64,000 bases of DNA from Enterococcus avium ATCC 14025 (GTDB taxonomy: Bacteria; Bacillota; Bacilli; Lactobacillales; Enterococcaceae): contig NZ_KE136364.1 in NCBI RefSeq assembly GCF_000406965.1, positions 200,110 to 264,109 of the forward strand, read 5' to 3'. The notes below the pieces were generated by a model. It searched no databases. It was not told the origin of the DNA and saw nothing but the letters and a program-made list of their open reading frames with translations. Every line of letters begins with the position of its first letter. The stretch's first letter is position 1. The position numbers were made by a program, and so were the translations under genes. Of the stretch, positions 56,878 through 64,000 are shown piece after piece.

Positions 56878-57555
56878 ATGATCGCTGAAAACTTGCATAG
56901 AATCGAGCAAGAGATTCAGGAGTCGTGTGCTCTTGCTTCACGTAACCCAGAGGAAATTACTATGGTTGCGGTGACAAAGAGTGTCGACTCCATGACCGCA
57001 AACGAACTCGTTGAACTAGGTGTGACGGATTTAGCAGAAAATCGAGTAGATAAATTGCTGGATAAAAAGCGAAGTCTTTCAAACTATCAGCAGATCAAAT
57101 GGCATCTCATTGGTAATTTACAGCGTCGCAAGGTAAAATTGATTATAAATGAAATTGATTACTTTCATGCGTTAGACAGTTTACGGTTGGCACAAGAAAT
57201 ACAAAAGCGTGCTGAACATCAAATAAAATGTTTTATTGAAGTAAATGTTTCCGGAGAAGAATCAAAGCATGGTATTAGGCCGAGTGACCTTCAATCCTTT
57301 ATTAAAGAATTAGAGGGATTAGAGAAAATTCAGGTGATCGGATTAATGACTATGGCGCCATATGAGGCAACTGAGTTAGAGATTCGGAATGTTTTTTCTA
57401 CTTTGAAACAGCTTCAAGAAAGTGTGAAGGAACAAGACTTGCAATATGCGCCATGCACAGAATTGAGCATGGGAATGAGCCAAGACTTCAAAACGGCAAT
57501 TGAAGAAGGTGCTACTTTTGTTCGAATCGGAACGGCACTATTTAAGAAAGGTTAG
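56878..57555 (+). CDS. YggS family pyridoxal-phosphate homeostasis protein
   Basis: A 225-residue PLP-binding TIM-barrel protein: VAVTKSVDS (PLP Lys), WHLIGNLQRRKVK, INVSGEESKHG-like segment FIEVNVSGEESKHGI, and ELSMGMSQDFKTAIEEGATFVRIGTALF. Regularly located between ftsZ and sepF in Firmicutes. Confidence 0.93.
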   Translation: MIAENLHRIEQEIQESCALASRNPEEITMVAVTKSVDSMTANELVELGVTDLAENRVDKLLDKKRSLSNYQQIKWHLIGNLQRRKVKLIINEIDYFHALDSLRLAQEIQKRAEHQIKCFIEVNVSGEESKHGIRPSDLQSFIKELEGLEKIQVIGLMTMAPYEATELEIRNVFSTLKQLQESVKEQDLQYAPCTELSMGMSQDFKTAIEEGATFVRIGTALFKKG

Positions 57556-57564
57556 GTAAAGTTA

Positions 57565-58209
57565 ATGGGAATTAGTCTAGCAAAGATCACTGATTTTTTT
57601 GGTTTAGCAGATGACGATATGTATGAAGAAGCAGCGACACCTGCTCCAAAGAAGCAGGTTAGCCGCCCAGTAAGCGCACCTTTGAAGAAAGAACGCGTGG
57701 CAACACGTCCTACGTATCAAAAGCAGGAACGTTCTCCGGAACGTCAAAAAGAAAGAATACAGCAGGAACGGGTCAGCCAACCAGTCGCAGAACCTCAGAC
57801 AAATCGCAGAGCTGAAACTGTGGCAAAAAGGGCAGAAAGCATGGCGAAGAAAAGCGAAAAAGTCGTGTCTATGCCTAACAATAATAATCGAGCGCAACGA
57901 CTTACACCAAGAACAGAAGAAAAAAGAAAGGACCGTATTTCAGTAGTAGAACCAAGGGCCTATAATGAAGCAATGACAATAGCTAAACGAGTAGGTCAAG
58001 GTGAGGTAGTCTTAATTAATTTTCAATCTTTGGATGAAATGAGAGCGCGTCGTGTGGTCGATTTTCTAACTGGTGCAGTCTTTATGATTGATGGTGATAT
58101 TAAACGTGTTGGAAATGAAATGTTTTTATGTACGCCAACAAATGTTGAAATTACCAACTCTACGTTGAGCTCCATGGTTGATGAAGATATTTACGGATTA
58201 GAAATGTAA
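57565..58209 (+). CDS. sepF: Cell division protein SepF
   Basis: A 214-residue SepF: N-terminal membrane-binding helix (MGISLAKITDFFGLADDD), a long basic linker (20-125) and the globular domain (about 130-214; NFQSLDEMRARRVVDFLTGAVFMIDGDIKRVGNEMFLCTP). It polymerises into rings that bundle FtsZ. Confidence 0.94.
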   Translation: MGISLAKITDFFGLADDDMYEEAATPAPKKQVSRPVSAPLKKERVATRPTYQKQERSPERQKERIQQERVSQPVAEPQTNRRAETVAKRAESMAKKSEKVVSMPNNNNRAQRLTPRTEEKRKDRISVVEPRAYNEAMTIAKRVGQGEVVLINFQSLDEMRARRVVDFLTGAVFMIDGDIKRVGNEMFLCTPTNVEITNSTLSSMVDEDIYGLEM

Positions 58210-58222
58210 AGGAGCCGCATAG

Positions 58223-58498
58223 TTGAATCTACTTATTACACTTTTTTATTATTTAAATCGACTAGTTTATCTTTATACGATTCTTTTAGTCGTTTATGCA
58301 TTAATGTCATGGTTTCCTGGTGCTTACCAGTCTAAATTTGGTCAACTATTAGGTCGAATTTGTGAACCGTTTCTTGATTTATTTCGACGTTTGCCTTTGC
58401 AATTTGGCGGAATCGATTTTTCTGTAATGGCAGCGATTTTAGCATTAAATATTGCGATGGAGGTTCTACAAAGAATTTTGTATAGTATTATCTACTAA
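58223..58498 (+). CDS. ylmG: YlmG/YggT family membrane protein
   Basis: A 91-residue YggT protein with two membrane segments: LVYLYTILLVVYALMSWFPGAY and the LLGRICEPFLDLFRRLPLQFGGIDFSVMAAILAL pattern. A TTG start at 58223 has AAAGGAG nine bases upstream. Confidence 0.9.
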   Translation: MNLLITLFYYLNRLVYLYTILLVVYALMSWFPGAYQSKFGQLLGRICEPFLDLFRRLPLQFGGIDFSVMAAILALNIAMEVLQRILYSIIY

Positions 58499-58510
58499 GG
58501 AGGTGGCAAT

Positions 58511-59293
58511 ATGAATGCAAATGTCTATCAACATTTTAGACCTGAAGAGCATCCATTTGTTGACAGTGTTGGCGATTGGCTAGAACAAGTTGAAAGCCAA
58601 TACGCTCCTTATCTGACGAATTTTTTAGATCCTCGGCAAGCCTATATCTTGGAGACGTTAATTCGCGAAAATAGTGAATTGAAATTTTCATTTTATGGCG
58701 GCTATGAACATGCTGAACGGTGTCGTTGCATGATTTATCCCGAGTATTATGAACCGCAAACCGACGACTTTGAGCTTGTGATGATTGAAATTAATTATCC
58801 GAAAAAATTTACTGAACTTTCACATGGGAAAATATTAGGAACATTAATGAATGCTGGAATTAAGCGTGATTATTTTGGGGATATTATTTCTGATGGTGAT
58901 CGCTGGCAAATTTTTTTAGCGAAAGAATCGGCTAATTATATCGTAGGTCAGGTAACTAAAATTGGTCGTGTAACCGTCCATCTAGAGGAACGTCCGTATA
59001 CGGATATCATTATTCCGAAAGATAGTTGGGTTGAGGAAACAACGACCGCCACATCCATGCGATTAGATGCGATTATTTCAACTGTTTATAATATTTCACG
59101 ACAGCGTTCAAAGCAATTAGTTGAAGCCAGTAAAGTAAAAGTGAACTGGTCGGTCAATGAGCGTCCAGATTATTTACTTGATTTATTAGATGTCGTTTCA
59201 GTTCGTGGGTTTGGGCGAATTCAGATCCAAGGTTTAGAAGGAAAAACAAAGAAAGAAAAATTCCGTTTGCGCTTAGGCGTTTTACGAAAATAA
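58511..59293 (+). CDS. ylmH: YlmH family RNA-binding S4-domain protein
   Basis: A 260-residue protein: N-terminal ribosome-associated domain (1-175) and a C-terminal S4 domain (about 180-245; [31 protein letters not shown]). YlmH binds stalled ribosomes in Bacillus. AGGAGGTGG upstream. Confidence 0.92.
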   Translation: MNANVYQHFRPEEHPFVDSVGDWLEQVESQYAPYLTNFLDPRQAYILETLIRENSELKFSFYGGYEHAERCRCMIYPEYYEPQTDDFELVMIEINYPKKFTELSHGKILGTLMNAGIKRDYFGDIISDGDRWQIFLAKESANYIVGQVTKIGRVTVHLEERPYTDIIIPKDSWVEETTTATSMRLDAIISTVYNISRQRSKQLVEASKVKVNWSVNERPDYLLDLLDVVSVRGFGRIQIQGLEGKTKKEKFRLRLGVLRK

Positions 59294-59315
59294 ATTTTAT
59301 GAGGTGAGCAAAAAA

Positions 59316-60020
59316 ATGGCATTAACTCCATTAGATATTCAAAACAAAAATTTCTCCACTAAGATGCGTGGATATAACCAAGACGAAGTCGATGATTTTT
59401 TAGATATGATTGTTCGCGACTATGAGGACAGCATCGCTAAGAATCGTGAATTAGAAAAAGCATTGAAACATTCAGAAGAAAAACTAGAGTATTTCAATGA
59501 ATTGAAAGAAGCGTTGAACCAATCAATCGTCGTGGCACAAGATACTGCCGATAAAGTGAAATCTTCAGCAAGTAAAGAATCTGAAGTTATTGTGACTTCT
59601 GCGCAAAATCGTGCGGATGAATTAATTTCTAATGCGATGCAAAAGGCAAACTTATTAACAACGACTGCAGAAGATAAGGCTAAAGAAATTTTAACAGATG
59701 CTACTTCCAAAGCTCGTCAATTGGCTGCTGAAACAAATGATTTAAAGAAGAAGACACGTGTCTTCCATCAACAATTACTATTATTGTTAGAAACTCAAAT
59801 CGATCAAGCACGCAGCGGCGACTGGGAAGAAGTTTTGAAACCAATGTCTTCATATGTTGGTGATGGTCATGAGGTATTGAAGGAAGTTTTAGCAAATGAA
59901 CTTGACAACGATACTGAGAATGCAGTAGACTCAGGTGAATCCATTGTTCTTGAGGAGCCTCAAGAAGATATGGGCTTGACAATTGATATTCCTGAATTGA
60001 TTAAATCAGACGAAGAATAG
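59316..60020 (+). CDS. divIVA: Cell division/polarity protein DivIVA
   Basis: A 234-residue DivIVA: membrane-binding N-terminus [30 protein letters not shown], two coiled coils (about 30-75 and 95-165) and an acidic C-terminal tail. The ATG at 59316 is chosen over a GTG at 59304 because GAGGTG is upstream of the ATG. It senses negative curvature at septa and poles. Confidence 0.95.
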   Translation: MALTPLDIQNKNFSTKMRGYNQDEVDDFLDMIVRDYEDSIAKNRELEKALKHSEEKLEYFNELKEALNQSIVVAQDTADKVKSSASKESEVIVTSAQNRADELISNAMQKANLLTTTAEDKAKEILTDATSKARQLAAETNDLKKKTRVFHQQLLLLLETQIDQARSGDWEEVLKPMSSYVGDGHEVLKEVLANELDNDTENAVDSGESIVLEEPQEDMGLTIDIPELIKSDEE

Positions 60021-60242
60021 AAATCTAGAACAGAAAAGCTAGTTAGATTCTTATTAGCGAGCCGATGATAGTGGAAGATCGGCAGACACTCTAATTAGAA
60101 AGATCCTCTGGATTATTCGGTTACGAATTAAAAGTAATAATCGACGTGTCATTGCGTTAACGATGATTAGAGGAAACTTTAGGTTTCAAATTTGGGTGGT
60201 ACCACGACAAGCTCGTCCCTTTGCGGATAAGCTTGTTTTTTT
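60021..60242 (+). promoter_or_regulatory. T-box riboswitch controlling ileS
   Basis: The leader has a long stem I region (60045-60150), the T-box core TGGGTGGTACCACG (60193-60206) and a terminator (ACAAGCT 60207-60213 with AGCTTGT 60230-60236, then T run). Uncharged tRNA-Ile should stabilise the antiterminator. An ATC at about 60104 may be the specifier; not certain. Confidence 0.9.
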
Positions 60243-60373
60243 GTTGATTTATCCATTAAGAGAATTCCAACAAAGGTTACCAGTTTTTTTTGGTACGTGT
60301 GTAAAAAAAAGCGACAAACTAAGTTACTGTATCGCTAATGTTCAATTTTATAATTTAAAGGAGACGATCAATA
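60243..60373. other. Spacer between the T-box and ileS
   Basis: About 130 bases of leader with AAAGGAG at 60357-60363 that serves ileS; no other element seen. Confidence 0.4.
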
Positions 60374-63160
60374 GTGAAGACAAAAGAAACTCTTCAACTA
60401 GGAAAAACCGGATTCCCAATGCGCGGCAACTTACCTAACCGTGAAGGACAGTGGGAAAAAGAATGGGAAGAAAACAACATTTATGAAAAGCGACAAAAAC
60501 TAAATGAAGGCAAACCAACCTTCGTTTTACATGATGGACCCCCATATGCAAATGGGAACATTCATATTGGACATGCGTTAAATAAAATTAGTAAAGATAT
60601 CATTGTACGTTCCAAATCAATGTCAGGTTTTCGTGCGCCTTATGTACCTGGCTGGGATACGCATGGTTTGCCAATTGAACAGGTTTTAACAAACAAAGGG
60701 ATTAAGCGTAAAGAAATGTCGATGGCCGAATACCGCAAAAAATGTGAAGAATACGCTTTGTCACAGGTGGATAAGCAGCGCGAAGATTTCAAACGTCTAG
60801 GAATTGCTGGAGATTGGGAACATCCATATATTACATTGACACCTGATTATGAAGCAGCTGAAATTCGTGTATTTGGTAAAATGGCTGAAAAAGGGTATAT
60901 CTATAAAGGGTTGAAACCAATTTATTGGTCACCTTCAAGTGAATCTTCATTAGCTGAAGCGGAAATTGAATATAAAGATGTCAAATCTCCTTCAATCTTT
61001 GTTGCTTTTAAAGTAAAGGATGGAAAAGGGATATTAGATACGGATACCTCATTCATTATTTGGACAACAACACCGTGGACTTTGCCAGCAAACCAAGGAA
61101 TCTCGGTTAACCCTGCCTACACTTACGCTGTGGTAGAAGCGGCAGGAGGTAAATATGTTGTTGCGAAAGATTTGTTAGAGAAAGTTGCAGAGGAATTAGA
61201 GTGGGAAAATCCTAAAGTTCTCGAAGAGGTTTCTGGAAAAGATCTTGAATACATGACAGCACAGCATCCATTTTATGATCGCGAATCCTTAGTTATTCTA
61301 GGAGATCATGTAACATTAGACGCGGGTACTGGACTGGTTCATACCTCTCCGGGTCACGGGGAAGATGACTACTTTGCATGGAAAAACTACCGAAATGACA
61401 TTATTTCTCCAGTCGATGATCGTGGAGTAATGACAGCTGAAGCGCCAGGTTTTGAAGGTGTTTATTATGACAAGGTTAATCCAATGGTTACTGAATTGTT
61501 AGAAAAAAATGGAGCACTATTGAAGTTAGAATTCTTCACTCATAGCTATCCGCATGATTGGCGTACGAAAAAACCAATCATTTATCGCGCAACACCACAA
61601 TGGTTTGCCTCAATTGATAAGTTCCGTCAAGATATCTTAGACGAAATCGAAAAAGTTGATTGGATCATTCCATGGGGGAAAACTCGTCTGTATAATATGA
61701 TTCGTGATCGCGGTGATTGGGTGATCTCTCGTCAGCGCGCATGGGGTGTGCCGCTACCGATTTTCTATGGTGAAGATGGGGAACCAATTATCACACCGGA
61801 AACTACAGAGCATGTGGCGCAATTATTCGCTGAACATGGTTCTAATATTTGGTTTGAACGTGAAGCAAAAGATTTATTACCTGAAGGATTTACGCATCCA
61901 AGCTCACCGAATGGTAAATTTACTAAAGAGACAGATATCATGGATGTTTGGTTTGACTCAGGGTCTTCTCACGAAGCAGTGTTACGTCAACGTGAGGATT
62001 TGACCTTCCCGGCTGACATGTATTTGGAAGGTTCTGACCAATATCGCGGTTGGTTCAATTCAAGTATTACAACAAGTGTGGCGATTAATGGCGTTGCGCC
62101 ATACAAATCAGTCCTTTCTCAAGGCTTCACTCTAGATGGCGAAGGCCGTAAGATGAGTAAATCATTAGGTAACACAATTGTTCCTGGAAAAGTGATTAAC
62201 CAAATGGGCGCCGATATCTTACGTCTGTGGGTTAGCAGTGTAGACTATGAAGCAGACGTTCGTGTATCGATGGATATTTTGAATCAAGTTTCAGAAGTTT
62301 ATCGGAAAATTCGTAATACCATGCGTTTCTTATTAGCGAATACCAGTGATTTTGAACCTTCGACACACACGGTTGCTTATGATGAATTACGTTCGGTTGA
62401 CAAATACATGTTAGTTCGTTTGAATGAAGTAATCAAAACGATTCGTGAAGAAGGTTATGAGAAATATGATTTCACACAAATCTACAAGACAGTCGTGAAC
62501 TTCTTGACAGTTGATCTATCATCATTCTATTTAGATTTTGCAAAAGATGTTGTTTATATTCAAGCAGAAGACAGCTATGAACGTCGCTGCATGCAAACGG
62601 TCTTCTATCAAGCAGCGGTAGCATTGACGAAGTTATTGACGCCAATTATTCCTCATACGACCGAAGAAATCTGGACGTACTTGAAGGAAGAAGAAGAATA
62701 CGTACAGTTAGCGGAATTGCCAAGCTATGAAACGTTCCCTAACCAAGAGGAATTGCTAGATACATGGAAAGCCTTTATGGATTTCCGTGATAAGGTCTTG
62801 AAAGCTTTAGAAGAAGCTCGTAATGAAAAAGTGATTGGCAAATCACTAGAAGCAAAAGTAACCATTTATCCAAATGAACAAGTGGCTACGATGTTGACAG
62901 CTTTAGATGCTGATCTAGCACAATTGTTGATCGTATCACCGGATTCATTCAGTATCGCGATGAATACTGCACCAGAAAATGCTATGGTATTTGATGATGT
63001 AGCGATTTTAGTTGAAAAAGCAGATGGCGAAGTTTGTGATCGTTGCCGTCAAGTTCGCACGACAGTTGGAGAAGATGAAAAGCTTCCGCATTTATGTGCC
63101 TCATGTGCCCAAATTGTAGAAGAAAACTATCCAGAAGCAGTAGCAGAAGGATTAGAATAA
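60374..63160 (+). CDS. ileS: Isoleucyl-tRNA synthetase
   Basis: A 928-residue class I synthetase: HIGH (residues 64-67, in [15 protein letters not shown]), CP1 editing domain with [30 protein letters not shown] ([10 protein letters not shown]), anticodon-binding domain, and a C-terminal zinc domain CDRCRQV ... CASCAQ. The start is GTG at 60374 with AAAGGAG ten bases upstream. Expression controlled by the T-box. Confidence 0.97.
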   Translation: MKTKETLQLGKTGFPMRGNLPNREGQWEKEWEENNIYEKRQKLNEGKPTFVLHDGPPYANGNIHIGHALNKISKDIIVRSKSMSGFRAPYVPGWDTHGLPIEQVLTNKGIKRKEMSMAEYRKKCEEYALSQVDKQREDFKRLGIAGDWEHPYITLTPDYEAAEIRVFGKMAEKGYIYKGLKPIYWSPSSESSLAEAEIEYKDVKSPSIFVAFKVKDGKGILDTDTSFIIWTTTPWTLPANQGISVNPAYTYAVVEAAGGKYVVAKDLLEKVAEELEWENPKVLEEVSGKDLEYMTAQHPFYDRESLVILGDHVTLDAGTGLVHTSPGHGEDDYFAWKNYRNDIISPVDDRGVMTAEAPGFEGVYYDKVNPMVTELLEKNGALLKLEFFTHSYPHDWRTKKPIIYRATPQWFASIDKFRQDILDEIEKVDWIIPWGKTRLYNMIRDRGDWVISRQRAWGVPLPIFYGEDGEPIITPETTEHVAQLFAEHGSNIWFEREAKDLLPEGFTHPSSPNGKFTKETDIMDVWFDSGSSHEAVLRQREDLTFPADMYLEGSDQYRGWFNSSITTSVAINGVAPYKSVLSQGFTLDGEGRKMSKSLGNTIVPGKVINQMGADILRLWVSSVDYEADVRVSMDILNQVSEVYRKIRNTMRFLLANTSDFEPSTHTVAYDELRSVDKYMLVRLNEVIKTIREEGYEKYDFTQIYKTVVNFLTVDLSSFYLDFAKDVVYIQAEDSYERRCMQTVFYQAAVALTKLLTPIIPHTTEEIWTYLKEEEEYVQLAELPSYETFPNQEELLDTWKAFMDFRDKVLKALEEARNEKVIGKSLEAKVTIYPNEQVATMLTALDADLAQLLIVSPDSFSIAMNTAPENAMVFDDVAILVEKADGEVCDRCRQVRTTVGEDEKLPHLCASCAQIVEENYPEAVAEGLE

Positions 63161-63176
63161 AAGACTATAATAGAAG

Positions 63177-63211
63177 GAACCCGCATCGGAGTAGTTCGAT
63201 GCGGGTTCTTT
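63177..63211 (+). terminator. Rho-independent terminator of ileS
   Basis: GAACCCGCATCG / CGATGCGGGTTC 12-bp stem with an eight-base loop, T-rich after. Confidence 0.9.
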
Positions 63212-63313
63212 AGCTTTTCTCAAAATGTTTTGATTATTAAATGTTGCGATGATTATTCGAGTCAGGTCAAATCTTTATGATTTTTTATTCATATGTCTTT
63301 GAGGTAGCTATAC

Positions 63314-63344
63314 AAAAAAAGCTGAGAAAAATTTCCCAGCTTTA
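63314..63344 (-). terminator. Rho-independent terminator of zwf
   Basis: On the minus strand AAAGCTGGGAAA / TTTCTCAGCTTT with a T run, six bases after the zwf stop. Confidence 0.85.
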
Positions 63345-63349
63345 ATTAT

Positions 63350-64000
63350 TTATTCTAATTGTCCGCGTTCACGGTACCATTGATCGGGTTGCCAAGCCCA
63401 TTCATGTCCGTTCTTCGCTAAAAGATCGAAGGCACACTGTGGCCCCATTGTACCGGCTGCATAGTTAGGAAAGCCTGGTGTAGTTTGATCCCACGTATTA
63501 CGTATGCGATCCACAATCTCCCATGAGTTTGCAACTTCATCCCAATGTGAGAAGTTGGTACTGTCACCATTTAAGGCATCTAACAATAGTTTTTCATACG
63601 CTTCAGGACTGTTTTCTGTGACTTCAGCACTTTGGCGGAAGTCTAATTTTACTGGTTCAGTATTGAAGCCTTGACCAATTTTCTTTCCATTAAGGGTTAA
63701 CGAGAAGCCCTCTGTTGGTTGGATGTAAATGGTTAAAATATTTTGTGGTAATTCTCCACCACCGGCTTCTTCTTGCTCGAAATTAAAGACGTTGACGGGG
63801 ACTTGTTTAAAGACGATATTTATTCTTGTGCCTTTTTCAGTCATGCGTTTTCCGGTTCGAACATAGAAAGGAACGCCTGACCAGCGGAAATTATCAATTA
63901 AAAATTTTCCGGCTACAAAAGTTTCCATCAAAGAATCTTCAGAAACATTTGGTTCATCGTGGTAAGCAACAAATTTTTTGTCATCTAACATTCCTGCGTC
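63350..64000 (-). CDS. zwf: Glucose-6-phosphate dehydrogenase, C-terminal part
   Basis: The last 216 codons of zwf on the minus strand; the 5' part lies beyond the window edge. Visible family segments are VPFYVRTGKRM, INIVFKQVPVNVF, LTIYIQPTEGFSLTLNGK, YEKLLLDALNGDSTNF, and the ending AGTMGPQCAFDLLAKNGHEW. It catalyses the first oxidative pentose-phosphate step, supplying NADPH. Partial, so the cofactor domain cannot be assessed. Confidence 0.93.
   Translation of the reverse strand, partial: DAGMLDDKKFVAYHDEPNVSEDSLMETFVAGKFLIDNFRWSGVPFYVRTGKRMTEKGTRINIVFKQVPVNVFNFEQEEAGGGELPQNILTIYIQPTEGFSLTLNGKKIGQGFNTEPVKLDFRQSAEVTENSPEAYEKLLLDALNGDSTNFSHWDEVANSWEIVDRIRNTWDQTTPGFPNYAAGTMGPQCAFDLLAKNGHEWAWQPDQWYRERGQLE

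Overview
The window looks like chromosome of an Enterococcus, probably of the E. avium type, or a close lactic-acid relative. This rests on about 40% GC, strong AGGAGG ribosome sites, WxL surface-protein genes, a LicT/PTS beta-glucoside operon, the mraZ-to-ileS division cluster in lactobacillales order, and DUF3397/DUF4044 genes beside it. The species call is an inference from recognised families, not from a search.

Positions 1-19,400 are accessory. They hold the start of a CNNM/CorC-type membrane protein (minus strand); two tandem short-chain dehydrogenases with an old-yellow-enzyme reductase; an orphan membrane protein; a LytTR regulator/DUF3021 pair with a matching 9-bp direct-repeat site; small membrane proteins; a DUF3267 putative zincin; a GNAT acetyltransferase; a two-gene operon with DUF2922; a frameshifted YdeI-family gene; a cytosolic-looking M23 peptidase; and an IS110 element whose 5' non-coding region resembles a bridge (guide) RNA. 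Then come TetR, AraC and PadR regulators and two WxL loci: a minus-strand LPxTG-like/WxL/DUF916 operon and a plus-strand WxL protein.

Positions 19,600-36,400 are metabolic. A complete rnfCDGEAB operon encodes a ferredoxin:NAD+ oxidoreductase ion pump. It is followed by a NagB-like deaminase, a small 3' remnant of a second one, a TetR/membrane pair under a large palindrome, an MFS transporter with a PadR regulator, and a beta-glucoside operon (antiterminator, PTS EIIBCA, GH1 6-phospho-beta-glucosidase, secreted histidine-phosphatase-like protein) controlled by a RAT/terminator and a cre-like box. A diverged LCP-like protein, a GlsB-type protein and an M24 peptidase close the region.

Positions 36,400-63,200 are core: efp, a tandem 157-bp repeat, asp23/yqhY, nusB, folD, xseA, xseB, ispA, tlyA, argR, recN; then DUF4044 (minus), DUF3397, mraZ, rsmH, ftsL, pbp2x, mraY, murD, murG, divIB, ftsA, ftsZ, yggS, sepF, ylmG, ylmH, divIVA, and a T-box-controlled ileS. 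The window ends inside zwf on the minus strand. I see no rRNA, tRNA, CRISPR array or prophage.

The observations I find most worth checking are the IS110 guide-RNA candidate, the 157-bp tandem repeat between efp and asp23, the Rnf operon with a cysteine-rich RnfE tail, the likely ATT start of divIB, the LytTR direct repeat, and several remnants that show recent gene loss.
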